A program made the translations under genes and the position numbers. From Pseudarthrobacter sp. GA104 (GTDB lineage: Bacteria; Actinomycetota; Actinomycetes; Actinomycetales; Micrococcaceae): a DNA stretch of 64,000 nt. This document shows positions 16,805 to 25,862 of this stretch, one piece after another. Position 1 is the stretch's first letter; each line of letters begins with the position of its first letter. The stretch covers positions 3,906,001 to 3,970,000 of the forward strand of contig NZ_WOWL01000001.1 of the NCBI RefSeq assembly GCF_009741265.1, given 5' to 3'. The notes under the pieces were generated by a model that was not told the origin of the DNA, ran no database searches, and worked only from the letters and a program-made list of their open reading frames with translations.

Positions 16805-17524
16805 TCAGTCGTTGTTCTTCCGCAGGGCCTCGGTGAGGATGCGGCCGGCATTGCAGACCACTTCCGCATGCAGCCTGCCGGGCTGGCGGGTGAGCCGCTC
16901 GATGGGTCCGGAGATGGAAACTGCCGCGATCACCCGGCCGGACGGCCCGCGCACCGGCGCCGAAACTGAGGCCACCCCGGGCTCGCGTTCGCCGAGGCTC
17001 TGGCCCCAGCCCCGCCGTCGTACACCAGCCAGGACGGTAGGCGTAAAGCGGGCTGACTGAAGCCCCTCGAGCAGGCGGTCGTGGTCCTCCCAGGCGAGCA
17101 GCACCTGGGCGGCTGATCCTGCCTTCATGGACAGCTGCGTGCCTACGGGAATGGTGTCACGAAGGCCGATGGGCCGTTCGGCCGACGCCACGCATACCCG
17201 CCAGTCACCCTGGCGGCGGAAAATCTGGGCGCTTTCGCCGGTGGCGTCGCGCAGCTGCATCAGGACGGGCCCGGCGGAGGCGATCAAGCGGTCCTCGCCC
17301 GCGGCGGAGGCCAGTTCAACCAGCCGGCTCCCCAGGACGAACCGGCCTTGGATATCACGGCTTACCAGCCGGTGGTGCACCAGGGCGAGCGCAAGCCGGT
17401 GCACAGTGGGGCGGGCCAGGCCGGTGGCCGCCACGAGCTGCGCGAGGGTGGTGGGGCCGGCTTCCAGTGCATCAAGCACCTGGGCCGCTTTATCAATGAC
17501 ACCGACTCCACTAGAATTGTCCAT
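16805..17524 (-). CDS. ltbR: IclR-family regulator, LtbR/NdgR type
   Basis: DNA-binding regulator, 239 residues. An N-terminal winged helix-turn-helix (TTLAQLVAATGLARPTVHRL, about residues 24-43) is followed by the IclR effector domain. It lies divergent from leuCD, the position held by LtbR of Corynebacterium (represses leucine and tryptophan synthesis genes) and NdgR of Streptomyces, so the same role is inferred. The ATG at 17524 has CAATAT ending 6 nt upstream and no ribosome site, so it is probably leaderless. The operator palindrome overlaps its own promoter, which suggests autoregulation. Confidence 0.88.
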   Translation of the reverse strand: MDNSSGVGVIDKAAQVLDALEAGPTTLAQLVAATGLARPTVHRLALALVHHRLVSRDIQGRFVLGSRLVELASAAGEDRLIASAGPVLMQLRDATGESAQIFRRQGDWRVCVASAERPIGLRDTIPVGTQLSMKAGSAAQVLLAWEDHDRLLEGLQSARFTPTVLAGVRRRGWGQSLGEREPGVASVSAPVRGPSGRVIAAVSISGPIERLTRQPGRLHAEVVCNAGRILTEALRKNND

Positions 17525-17554
17525 GTAATGATATTGCCGTCTCAATATCTGAGA
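17525..17554. promoter_or_regulatory. ltbR-leuC operator region
   Basis: The palindrome TCTC-N7-GAGA (17540-17554, core AATAT) matches the one before leuB. An overlapping inverted repeat GATATT-N8-AATATC lies at 17530-17549. The minus-strand -10 CAATAT of ltbR is at 17531-17536, so a bound protein would cover the ltbR promoter. The region between 17555 and 17637 is the leuC leader. Confidence 0.65.
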
Positions 17555-17637
17555 TGCAAATCTTTCGGCTGGCGCAGTGCGGAGCCGTCCTGATTCAGTT
17601 GATCTCATCAGCCAAACAGCAGTGAAGGGAGATGGCC

Positions 17638-19092
17638 ATGGCAAAGACATTGGCCGAGAAAGTCTGGGACGCACACGTGGTGCGCAAAGGTGATGGTGAT
17701 GGAGCCAACGCCCAGCCCGACCTTCTCTTCATCGACCTCCACCTGGTCCACGAGGTCACGTCTCCGCAGGCATTCGAAGGCCTGCGGCTGGCCGGCCGCA
17801 AGCTGCGCCGGCCGGACCTGACCATCGCGACGGAGGACCACAACACTCCCACGCTGGACATCGACAAGCCTATCGCCGACCTGACCAGCCGCACCCAGAT
17901 CCAGACGCTGCGCAACAACTGCGCCGAGTTCGGCGTGCGGCTGCACAGCCTCGGTGACGCCGAGCAGGGCATCGTCCACGTCGTGGGCCCGCAGCTGGGC
18001 CTCACCCAGCCGGGCATGACCGTTGTCTGCGGTGACTCGCACACCTCCACCCACGGTGCCTTCGGTGCGCTGGCCATGGGCATCGGCACTTCCGAGGTGG
18101 AGCACGTCATGGCCACCCAGACCCTCTCCCTGAAGCCGTTCAAGACGATGGCCATCAATGTCGAGGGAACGCTGCGTCCCGGCGTTACGGCGAAGGACAT
18201 CATCCTGGCCGTGATCGCCAAGATCGGCACCGGCGGCGGCCAGGGCTACGTCCTGGAATACCGCGGCTCCGCCATCCGGGCGCTATCCATGGACGCGCGC
18301 ATGACCATCTGCAACATGTCCATCGAAGCGGGTGCCAGGGCCGGCCTCGTTGCGCCGGACCAGACCACCTACGACTACATGAAGGGCCGCCCGCACGCGC
18401 CGGAAGGCGCGGACTGGGATGCCGCCGTCGAGTACTGGAACACCCTGCGGACCGACGACGACGCCGTCTTCGATGCCCAGGTGGACCTGGACGCCGACAC
18501 CCTGGAGCCGTTCGTCACCTGGGGCACCAACCCTGGCCAGGGCGTCTCCCTGTCCGAGTCCGTCCCGTCTCCGGAGGATTTCGGTGACGAGAACGCCAAG
18601 GCAGCGGCCGAGCGGGCACTGCAGTACATGGGCCTCAAGGCCGGCACGCCGATGAAGGACATCCGGGTGGACACCGTGTTCCTGGGTTCCTGCACCAACT
18701 CCCGGATGGAGGACCTCCGTGCAGCGGCGGACATCATCCGCGGGCGCCGGAAGGATCCCAATATCCGCATGCTCGTGGTGCCGGGGTCGGCACGCGTGCG
18801 GCTGGAAGCGGAGGCCGAAGGCCTGGACCGCGTGTTCAAGGATTTCGGCGCTGAATGGCGCTTTGCCGGCTGCTCCATGTGCCTCGGCATGAACCCGGAC
18901 CAGCTGGACGTGGGGGAGCGCTGCGCGTCCACCTCCAACCGCAACTTCGAAGGGCGCCAGGGCAAAGGCGGCCGCACCCACCTGGTCTCCCCGGTGGTTG
19001 CCGCAGCCACTGCCATCCGCGGCACGCTGAGTTCGCCGTCGGACCTCGATCCGGCTCCCGAATCCGCCGCCATCCGCACCGACGCAGCCTAG
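17638..19092 (+). CDS. leuC: 3-isopropylmalate dehydratase large subunit
   Basis: Isomerises 2-isopropylmalate to 3-isopropylmalate together with LeuD, using a 4Fe-4S cluster. Length 484. Motifs: CGDSHTSTHGAFGALAMGIG near residue 131, first cluster cysteine in LGSCTNSRMEDL and the CxxC pair in AGCSMCLGMNPD. ATG occurs at 17632 and 17638; GAAGGGAG ends at 17631, so only 17638 has a workable spacing. leuD follows after 8 nt, giving the standard leuCD operon. Regulation by the divergent IclR protein is inferred. Confidence 0.97.
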   Translation: MAKTLAEKVWDAHVVRKGDGDGANAQPDLLFIDLHLVHEVTSPQAFEGLRLAGRKLRRPDLTIATEDHNTPTLDIDKPIADLTSRTQIQTLRNNCAEFGVRLHSLGDAEQGIVHVVGPQLGLTQPGMTVVCGDSHTSTHGAFGALAMGIGTSEVEHVMATQTLSLKPFKTMAINVEGTLRPGVTAKDIILAVIAKIGTGGGQGYVLEYRGSAIRALSMDARMTICNMSIEAGARAGLVAPDQTTYDYMKGRPHAPEGADWDAAVEYWNTLRTDDDAVFDAQVDLDADTLEPFVTWGTNPGQGVSLSESVPSPEDFGDENAKAAAERALQYMGLKAGTPMKDIRVDTVFLGSCTNSRMEDLRAAADIIRGRRKDPNIRMLVVPGSARVRLEAEAEGLDRVFKDFGAEWRFAGCSMCLGMNPDQLDVGERCASTSNRNFEGRQGKGGRTHLVSPVVAAATAIRGTLSSPSDLDPAPESAAIRTDAA

Positions 19093-19100
19093 GACACGCC

Positions 19101-19712
19101 ATGGAAAAGTTCACCACCCACACCGGAATCGGCGTCCCGCTGCGGCAGAGCAACGTGGACACGGACCAGATCATCCCCGCCGTCTACCTCAAGCGGATTA
19201 CCCGGACCGGCTTTGAGGACGCGCTGTTCTCGGCGTGGCGCAAGGACCCGTCCTTCATCCTGAACAAGGAGCCGTTCAACGCCGGCTCCGTCCTGGTGGC
19301 AGGCCCGGACTTCGGAACAGGATCGTCCCGCGAGCACGCCGTCTGGGCGCTGAAGGACTACGGCTTCAAGGCCGTCCTCTCTTCCCGCTTCGCCGACATC
19401 TTCCGTGGGAATTCCGGCAAGCAGGGCCTGCTGGCCGCCGAGCTCTCCCAGGATGACATCGAGCTGATCTGGAAAGAACTGGAGAATGCTCCGGGGACCG
19501 AAGTCACGGTGGACCTGGTGTCCAAGACCGTGGTGTGCGGAAACATCGTTGCGCCCTTCGAGATTGACGACTACACGCGCTGGCGCCTGCTCGAGGGCCT
19601 GGACGACATCGGGCTGACCCTGCAGCATGAGGCGGACATCACGGCCTACGAGGCGACCCGTCCTTCGTTCAAGCCGAAAACCCTGCCGGCACGCCTTTCC
19701 TCCAACGGCTGA
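19101..19712 (+). CDS. leuD: 3-isopropylmalate dehydratase small subunit
   Basis: Small (swivel-domain) subunit of the LeuCD isomerase, 203 residues. Visible: NVDTDQIIPAVYLKRI near the N-terminus, the substrate-recognition loop FGTGSSREHAVWAL and SRFADIF. The ATG is preceded by AGGA about 6 nt upstream. It is co-transcribed with leuC. Confidence 0.97.
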   Translation: MEKFTTHTGIGVPLRQSNVDTDQIIPAVYLKRITRTGFEDALFSAWRKDPSFILNKEPFNAGSVLVAGPDFGTGSSREHAVWALKDYGFKAVLSSRFADIFRGNSGKQGLLAAELSQDDIELIWKELENAPGTEVTVDLVSKTVVCGNIVAPFEIDDYTRWRLLEGLDDIGLTLQHEADITAYEATRPSFKPKTLPARLSSNG

Positions 19713-19769
19713 AGCAGCCGCGCAGGGCCGACGGCGGCACGCCACGCCCTGCCGCCGTCGCCCGCGTAT

Positions 19770-19798
19770 TTCGGTTAGGTAACGCAACCTCCTATGCT
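19770..19798 (+). promoter_or_regulatory. murA promoter
   Basis: TTCGGT (-35, 19770-19775) and TATGCT (-10, 19793-19798) are separated by 17 bp, 55 nt before the ATG. An inverted AGGT/ACCT pair lies in the spacer. Confidence 0.5.
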
Positions 19799-19852
19799 TG
19801 GTTGGAGCCTTTGCAAGGATTTGGGGGCGAGTGATCGTAAGGAAACCGGTAT

Positions 19853-21178
19853 ATGAGTAGTGTTCTGACAATCCGCGGCGGAGTCCCGCTTACAGGCCGC
19901 GTCAGCGTCCGGGGAGCAAAGAACCTTGTTCCCAAGGCGATGGTGGCAGCGTTGCTGGGCAACGAACCGTCGGTGTTGCGGAACGTGCCGGAGATCAAGG
20001 ACGTGGAGGTCGTCACCTCCCTCCTGCAGCTCCATGGCGTGACCGTGGTGAAGGACCCGGTGACCGGCGACCTCACGCTGGACCCCAAGGCCGCCAAGAC
20101 GGCGTCCAGCACCGCCATCGACGCCCACGCGGGCGACTCCCGGATCCCCATCCTGCTTTGCGGGCCGCTGATCCACGCGATCGGCGAGGCGTTCATCCCC
20201 GACCTCGGCGGCTGCAAGATCGGCGACCGGCCCATTGACTACCACCTGGACGTCCTGCGCCAGTTCGGTGCCGTGGTGGAGAAGCGGCCCGGCGGCATCC
20301 ACATCTCAGCCCCCAAGGGCCTGCACGGCGCCAAGATCTCCCTGCCCTACCCTTCCGTGGGCGCCACCGAGCAGGTGCTGCTGAGCGCCACGCGCGCCGA
20401 GGGCATCACCGAGCTGTCCGGTGCTGCAACAGAGCCGGAAATCATCGACCTCATCGCCGTGCTGCAGAAGATGGGCGCCATCATCAGCGTCCAGACTGAC
20501 CGCACCATCCGCATCGAGGGCGTCCGCGACCTCGGCGGCTACAACCACCGGGCGCTTTCGGACCGCAACGAATCGGCGTCGTGGGCTTCTGCGGCACTGG
20601 TGACCAAGGGTGACATCTTCGTTGAAGGCGCCTCCCAGCGGGACATGATGACCTTCCTGAACACCTACCGCAAGGTGGGCGGCGGCATGGACATCGGTGA
20701 AGACGGCATCCGTTTCTACCACCGCGGCGGGAAGCTCAATCCGCTGGTGCTGGAGACTGACGTGCACCCCGGCTTCATGACGGACTGGCAGCAGCCGCTG
20801 GTGGTGGCCCTGACCCAGGCCGAAGGCGTCTCCATCGTCCACGAGACGGTCTACGAGAACCGCTTCGGCTTCACGGACGCGCTCATCCGGATGGGCGCCA
20901 GCATCCAGGTGCACCGCGAGTGCCTGGGCAGCGTGCCGTGCCGTTTTGGCCAGCGCAACTTCCTGCATTCCGCGGTGATCTCCGGACCCACCCAGCTCAA
21001 GGGCACCGACATCGATGTTCCGGACCTGCGCGGCGGCTTCAGCCACCTGATTGCCGCCCTCGCGGCCACCGGCACCTCCCGCGTCACGGGGATCGACATC
21101 ATCAACCGCGGCTACGAGCGCTTCACTGAAAAGCTGGCCGGCCTTGGCGCCGACTTCGACATCACCACAGAGAAGTAG
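19853..21178 (+). CDS. murA: UDP-N-acetylglucosamine 1-carboxyvinyltransferase
   Basis: Adds enolpyruvate to UDP-GlcNAc, the first committed step of peptidoglycan synthesis. Length 441. N-terminal GAKNLVPKAMVA with Lys23; catalytic Cys121 in GGCKIGDRPIDYH; FMTDWQQP in the second domain. The active-site residue is Cys, the form normally sensitive to fosfomycin, rather than the Asp of mycobacterial MurA. AAGGAA lies about 9 nt before the ATG. It is followed by plsC, gpsA and ddl, so envelope precursors and phospholipid genes share a unit. Confidence 0.95.
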   Translation: MSSVLTIRGGVPLTGRVSVRGAKNLVPKAMVAALLGNEPSVLRNVPEIKDVEVVTSLLQLHGVTVVKDPVTGDLTLDPKAAKTASSTAIDAHAGDSRIPILLCGPLIHAIGEAFIPDLGGCKIGDRPIDYHLDVLRQFGAVVEKRPGGIHISAPKGLHGAKISLPYPSVGATEQVLLSATRAEGITELSGAATEPEIIDLIAVLQKMGAIISVQTDRTIRIEGVRDLGGYNHRALSDRNESASWASAALVTKGDIFVEGASQRDMMTFLNTYRKVGGGMDIGEDGIRFYHRGGKLNPLVLETDVHPGFMTDWQQPLVVALTQAEGVSIVHETVYENRFGFTDALIRMGASIQVHRECLGSVPCRFGQRNFLHSAVISGPTQLKGTDIDVPDLRGGFSHLIAALAATGTSRVTGIDIINRGYERFTEKLAGLGADFDITTEK

Positions 21179-21187
21179 CAGGCAGCC

Positions 21188-21961
21188 GTGAAGGAACCGG
21201 CCAAGAGCCGCGCCACCCTCGCTGTGGTCGCCGGCATAGTCCGCCCCCTGTTCAACCTCATGATGGACAAGAAGTGGGAGGGCACGGAAAAGCTGCCTGC
21301 GGGCGGTTTTATCGCCGCGCCCAACCACTGCACCGAGATCGATCCCCTGATCGTCGGCCACCTCCTCTACAACCACAAGATTGCCCCGCACTTCCTTGCC
21401 AAGTCAGGGCTCTTCAAGGTTCCGGTGCTGGGCTGGGTCCTGCGGGCAACAAAGCAGATCCCGGTGGAACGTTCGTCCGCGGGGGCGAACCGCTCCCTGC
21501 AGCTCGCGCAGGAGATCGTTGCCGAAGGCGGGGCCATCATCATCTACCCCGAAGGCACCCTGACGCGTGATCCGGCGCTGTGGCCCATGAAAGGCCACAC
21601 GGGTGCTGCGCGGCTTGCCCTGGAGGGCGGCATTCCGGTGGTTCCGATTGCCCATTGGGGCGCCCACGAAGTTTTCCCCCGCTACGGCAAGCGGTTCCAC
21701 CTGTTCCCGCGCAAGAAGTCGACCGTAGTGGTGGGCGAGCCCGTTGACCTCAGCGCCTTCAGCGGCCGTCCGCTGGACAAGGCAACCCTTGCCGGGGCCA
21801 CCGACGCGATCATGGATGCGATCACTGGACTCCTGGCCGAAATCAGGGGAGAAGAGCCTCCGGCTGAGCGGTGGGATCCGACCAAGAAGCAGCAGGCCCG
21901 GCACGGCAGGTTCGTGGAGCGCGGGCAGCAGCAGACCGGTACCGGAACGGAAGCTCCGTGA
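21188..21961 (+). CDS. plsC: 1-acyl-sn-glycerol-3-phosphate acyltransferase
   Basis: Makes phosphatidic acid by acylating lysophosphatidate at the membrane. Length 257. The catalytic motif NHCTEIDP (NHx4D) lies near residues 41-48 and the acceptor-binding motif is YPEGTLTRDP near 120. Start GTG is 9 nt after the murA stop. The C-terminal 30 residues are charged and low in complexity. The stop TGA overlaps the GTG of gpsA. Confidence 0.93.
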   Translation: MKEPAKSRATLAVVAGIVRPLFNLMMDKKWEGTEKLPAGGFIAAPNHCTEIDPLIVGHLLYNHKIAPHFLAKSGLFKVPVLGWVLRATKQIPVERSSAGANRSLQLAQEIVAEGGAIIIYPEGTLTRDPALWPMKGHTGAARLALEGGIPVVPIAHWGAHEVFPRYGKRFHLFPRKKSTVVVGEPVDLSAFSGRPLDKATLAGATDAIMDAITGLLAEIRGEEPPAERWDPTKKQQARHGRFVERGQQQTGTGTEAP

Positions 21962-23010
21962 CCCCTGGGGGAAGGCAGACGGGCTCGGCCCGCTCCGTTG
22001 CTGTTCTCGGCGCCGGCTCCTGGGGAACAACCTTTGCGAAAATCCTCGCTGACGCCGCGGCTGCTGCGGGCGAGCCGCGCAGCATCAGGCTGTGGGGCAG
22101 GCGTGCTGAAGTGGTGGACCGGATTAATGCGGACCACCGCAACGAGCAGTACCTGAAGGACATCCCGCTGCCGGAGAGCATCTCCGCGTCAACAGACGTC
22201 GCCGCTGTCCTGGAGGGCGCTGACCTTGTGGTCATCGCGGTCCCGGCGCAGTCGCTCCGGCCGCAGCTGCGGGAGTGGAAAAGCCTGATCGCTCCGGACG
22301 CCATGGTTGTCTCGCTGATGAAGGGCCTGGAGCTCGGTACGGACGCCAGGATGAGCGAGGTCATCAGCGAGGAACTGGGCTTGCCCGCCGAGCGCATAGC
22401 CATTGTGTCCGGCCCCAACCTGGCCATGGAAATCGCCCGCGAAGAACCCACTGCCTCTGTGGTTGCCTGCACCGACTCCGCCGCCGCAGGCTGGATCGCC
22501 AGGAGCTGCACGGCCCCCTACTTCCGGCCGTACACCACCGCCGACGTCGTGGGCGTGGAGATCGGCGGGATCGTCAAGAACGTTATTGCCCTGGCCGTCG
22601 GCATTTGCGAGGGCAGGCAGATGGGGGACAACACCAAGGCGTCCGTCATCACCCGCGGACTCGCGGAAACGTCCCGCCTGGCCCTTGCCCTTGGCGGAGA
22701 AGCCAAGACGATGGCAGGCCTCGCAGGCCTGGGCGACCTTGTGGCCACCTGTTCCTCCCCGCTGTCACGCAACCACACCGCCGGGCGGCTCCTGGGGCAG
22801 GGCCTCACGCTTGAGGAAGTGGGCCAGAAGATGACACAGACCGCCGAAGGCATAAAATCGGGCCAGGCGGTCCACGAGCTGGCAGGCAAGCTGGGCGTGG
22901 AGATGCCCATTACAGCCGCCGTCGTTGCCGTGCTGGCCGGCAAGCTGTCCGTTGACCAACTGGGGCCCGTCCTGCTGTCCCGGGAACTGAAACCTGAAGG
23001 CGAATACTGA
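21958..23010 (+). CDS. gpsA: glycerol-3-phosphate dehydrogenase [NAD(P)+]
   Basis: Reduces dihydroxyacetone phosphate to glycerol 3-phosphate for phospholipid synthesis. Length 350. The Rossmann motif is VLGAGSWGTTFAK at about residues 15-27, the catalytic Lys in GIVKNVIALAVG, and the AGLAGLGDLVATC segment is present. Start GTG overlaps the plsC stop (GTGA), giving coupled translation; a longer frame upstream runs inside plsC and is not needed. Confidence 0.95.
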   Translation: MTPGGRQTGSARSVAVLGAGSWGTTFAKILADAAAAAGEPRSIRLWGRRAEVVDRINADHRNEQYLKDIPLPESISASTDVAAVLEGADLVVIAVPAQSLRPQLREWKSLIAPDAMVVSLMKGLELGTDARMSEVISEELGLPAERIAIVSGPNLAMEIAREEPTASVVACTDSAAAGWIARSCTAPYFRPYTTADVVGVEIGGIVKNVIALAVGICEGRQMGDNTKASVITRGLAETSRLALALGGEAKTMAGLAGLGDLVATCSSPLSRNHTAGRLLGQGLTLEEVGQKMTQTAEGIKSGQAVHELAGKLGVEMPITAAVVAVLAGKLSVDQLGPVLLSRELKPEGEY

Positions 23011-23012
23011 CG

Positions 23013-24161
23013 ATGTCCCATGAAAACCTGGCTGCAGGGGAGCCCGCGCGCAGGGCCAAACCCCGGGTGGCGGTCCTTTTCGGCGGCCGCTCGAGCGAGC
23101 ACGCCGTGAGCTGCGTGACAGCGGCCGGTGTCCTCGGCGCGATCAACAAGGACAAGTACGAAGTAATTCCCATTGGCATCGCCAAAACCGGGCAATGGGT
23201 CCTCGCGTCAGCCGATACGGCCCAGTGGTCCCTCGCGGGAACATCCCTCCCTGAGGTGGCGCCTTCGCCGCAGACCGTGACCCTTGCCGAGATCGGGGGC
23301 GAGCACCAGCTGATCGTCACGGCCCCGAACGAGGTACCCCAGGAGCTCGGCACGGTGGACGTGGTTTTCCCGCTTCTCCACGGCCCGTTCGGGGAGGACG
23401 GAACCATCCAGGGGCTCCTGGAACTCTCGGATACCCGCTATGTCGGCGCCGGCGTCCTGGCCTCGGCCGTGGGCATGGACAAGCACTTCATGAAGGTGGT
23501 GTTCGAGGCTGCCGGGCTGCAGGTCGGTCCGTATGTCGCGGTGACGGACAGGCAGTGGCGCAAGGACCCGGAGTCAGTGCGCAAGCAGGTGGACCGGCTG
23601 GGATTTCCCGTCTTCGTCAAGCCGGCGCGGGCAGGATCATCCATGGGTATCTCCAAGGTGGATTCCCTGGAACTCCTCGATGCAGCCATCGAGGAAGCCC
23701 GGCGGCACGACCTGAAACTGGTGATCGAGGCCGGCATCACCGGCCGGGAGATCGAATGTGCGGTCCTCGAAGGCAGGGGCACCGAAGCGCCACGCACCTC
23801 CATGCCCGGTGAAATTTCCGTGGCAGGCGGAACCCACGAGTTCTACGACTTCAACGCCAAGTATGTGGAGGACGACGCCGCCTCCCTCAGCTGCCCTGCC
23901 GACATCCCCGAGGAAGCCATAGCCCGGGTCCGGGAGCTTGCCGCGGCGGCGTTCGACGCCGTGGGGGCCGAGGGCCTGAGCCGGGTGGACTTCTTCTACA
24001 CGCCCGCCGGGGAACTCATCATCAACGAAATCAACACCATGCCCGGCTTCACGCCCAAGAGCATGTATCCGCAGATGTGGGCGGCTTCCGGCCTGGGTTA
24101 CGCCGACCTCATCGACGAACTGATCTACCTCGCGCTGAACCGCAAAACCGGGCTGCGCTGA
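23013..24161 (+). CDS. ddl: D-alanine--D-alanine ligase
   Basis: ATP-grasp enzyme that joins two D-alanines for the peptidoglycan stem. Length 382. The N-terminal VLFGGRSSEHAVSC, the HGPFGEDGTIQGLLEL loop, the ATP site FPVFVKPARAGSSMGIS and the C-terminal metal site INEINTMPGFTP are all visible. ATG is 2 nt after the gpsA stop. Convergent with the DUF3515 gene, 17 nt apart. Confidence 0.96.
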   Translation: MSHENLAAGEPARRAKPRVAVLFGGRSSEHAVSCVTAAGVLGAINKDKYEVIPIGIAKTGQWVLASADTAQWSLAGTSLPEVAPSPQTVTLAEIGGEHQLIVTAPNEVPQELGTVDVVFPLLHGPFGEDGTIQGLLELSDTRYVGAGVLASAVGMDKHFMKVVFEAAGLQVGPYVAVTDRQWRKDPESVRKQVDRLGFPVFVKPARAGSSMGISKVDSLELLDAAIEEARRHDLKLVIEAGITGREIECAVLEGRGTEAPRTSMPGEISVAGGTHEFYDFNAKYVEDDAASLSCPADIPEEAIARVRELAAAAFDAVGAEGLSRVDFFYTPAGELIINEINTMPGFTPKSMYPQMWAASGLGYADLIDELIYLALNRKTGLR

Positions 24162-24178
24162 GAGTCAGCCGCCGCGGC

Positions 24179-24682
24179 CTACTGGCTCGGCGGCAGGTTC
24201 TGGAGATCCTCCTGCCCCACGCAGTTCCTGGCGGCCGGCACCTTGCCGGCCGCTGCCGCAAGGTCGGCAAGGACAGTGGCAGAACTGATCTTGTCAGGGT
24301 CCAGGAGGATCTCCGTTGCCGGTTCGCGGCCGTAGGTTGTCAGGGTCCACACCGGATCCCCTTCCTTGATGACCCAGTCGATCCCGTTCACGGTCACGCA
24401 GCGGTCCGTGGTGGGCCCGGGCACATTCACGCCGCAGCGCAGGATCACCAGGGACGGATCGCCCCACGCGGCCGTGGCCTGGCTGTTTGTCTTTCGCAGC
24501 GCGTACTCGCCGATGGCATCAGGCAGGCCCACCATCATGGGCGCGCACGCCGGGTTGGCCGCGTCCTTGGCCGCCGGAACATCCACGGCAGGCGAGCACG
24601 AGGTTAAAGAAACGGCCGCAAGGCTCCCAATCAGTGCCAGCCTGGCAACGCGGGCGGGCAGGGAAAGCTGGGGACGGTGCAT
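24179..24682 (-). CDS. DUF3515 lipoprotein
   Basis: A 167-residue predicted lipoprotein of unknown function. It has a basic N-terminus, a hydrophobic core and a lipobox LTSC with Cys29. The position between ddl and thiL is conserved in actinobacteria including mycobacteria (Rv2980 position). Several cysteines and a CVTVNGIDWVIKEGDPVW segment are typical of the family. TAGGCT on the minus strand (24689-24694) ends 6 nt before the ATG, so the message is probably leaderless. Divergent from thiL. Confidence 0.85.
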   Translation of the reverse strand: MHRPQLSLPARVARLALIGSLAAVSLTSCSPAVDVPAAKDAANPACAPMMVGLPDAIGEYALRKTNSQATAAWGDPSLVILRCGVNVPGPTTDRCVTVNGIDWVIKEGDPVWTLTTYGREPATEILLDPDKISSATVLADLAAAAGKVPAARNCVGQEDLQNLPPSQ

Positions 24683-24767
24683 GTCTCCAGCCTATCGCCG
24701 CGGTGGGCTCCGCCCTGACGCGGCACCGTGGGCCGGCAATGTCGGAGTACCGCGATAGCGTAGTGGA

Positions 24768-25862
24768 GTGCCTGAGAATCCCATCACCCACCACGGGCGG
24801 CCCCAGCCTGAAGGCGCTGCCGCCGTCGGGGAGCCGCAGACCGTCTCCGCCCTGACCGTCTCTGCGCTCTCCGAGGCCGGGCTGCTGGCCCGGATCTTTC
24901 CGCGCCTGGCCATGGACGGCGCGCACAGCGACGCTACGTTGCTCGGCCCGGGGGACGACGCCGCCATAGTGGCTTCTCCTGACGGCAGGACCGTCATCAG
25001 CATCGACACCCAGGTCCAGGACCAGGACTTCAGGCTGCAATGGCCCAACGGCTACCGGACTACCGGCTTCGACGTCGGCTGGAAAGCTGCGGCGCAGAAC
25101 CTGAGTGACATCAACGCCATGGGTGCGCGCGCCACGTCGATGGTGGTAAGCCTTACCCTTCCGCCCGAAACGGCTGTGGGCTGGGTGGAGGACCTGGCGG
25201 ACGGCCTCACCGCGGGCATCAGGGAACTGGGCGCGGCATCCTGCTCGGTAGCGGGCGGGGACCTGGGGCGCGGGCGCGAAATCTCCGTCACCGTGGCCGT
25301 GCTGGGAACGCTCGACGCCGGCGCGCCGGTCCTCCGGTCCGGGGCCAGGCCGGGGGACGTCCTGGCCCTTGCGGGCACCGCCGGCCATGCTGCCGCAGGC
25401 CTCGCACTGTTGGAGTCGGACGTGCCTGTTGATGCCCTCAGCGACGGCCAACGCGCCTTGGTGAAACTGCAGTGCAGGCCACGGCCGCCCCTGGCGTCCG
25501 GGCCCGCCGCGCGTGCCGCCGGCGCCACCGCCATGCTGGACATCTCAGACGGGCTGCTGCGCGATGGGCTGAGGCTGGCAACAGCCAGCCGTGTCGCCGT
25601 CGACCTCAATCCAGGCCCGCTGAAGCGGCTGGCGGACGCCCTTCGGCCGGCCGCTGAACTGTTGGGCATGGACCCTGGAGAGTGGGTCCTCGGCGGCGGG
25701 GAGGACCACGGACTGCTTGCCACCTTCCCTCCTGGTTCGCCGCTGCCTCACGGATTCACTGCGATAGGCTCAGTACAAGCACTGGGAATCAATGAAGGCC
25801 CGGGCGTCAAAATTGCGGGCCGGTCCGCGGACACCGGGGGATGGGATCACTTTGCACACTAA
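24768..25862 (+). CDS. thiL: thiamine-monophosphate kinase
   Basis: Phosphorylates thiamine monophosphate to thiamine pyrophosphate, the last step of cofactor synthesis. Length 364. The metal/ATP motif GPGDDAAIV is at about residues 60-68, then SIDTQVQDQDF and DVGWKAAAQNLSDINAMGA, and a C-terminal LGGGEDHGLLATFP. The N-terminus is extended by about 25 residues. TAGCGT (24756-24761) ends 6 nt before the GTG start, supporting a leaderless mRNA. thiC, with a TPP riboswitch, is 22 kb away; no riboswitch is seen here. Confidence 0.94.
   Translation: MPENPITHHGRPQPEGAAAVGEPQTVSALTVSALSEAGLLARIFPRLAMDGAHSDATLLGPGDDAAIVASPDGRTVISIDTQVQDQDFRLQWPNGYRTTGFDVGWKAAAQNLSDINAMGARATSMVVSLTLPPETAVGWVEDLADGLTAGIRELGAASCSVAGGDLGRGREISVTVAVLGTLDAGAPVLRSGARPGDVLALAGTAGHAAAGLALLESDVPVDALSDGQRALVKLQCRPRPPLASGPAARAAGATAMLDISDGLLRDGLRLATASRVAVDLNPGPLKRLADALRPAAELLGMDPGEWVLGGGEDHGLLATFPPGSPLPHGFTAIGSVQALGINEGPGVKIAGRSADTGGWDHFAH

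Noticed and set aside
17555..17637. T-box leader before leuC
   Set aside because: No T-box sequence or specifier-loop structure is visible in the short leader.
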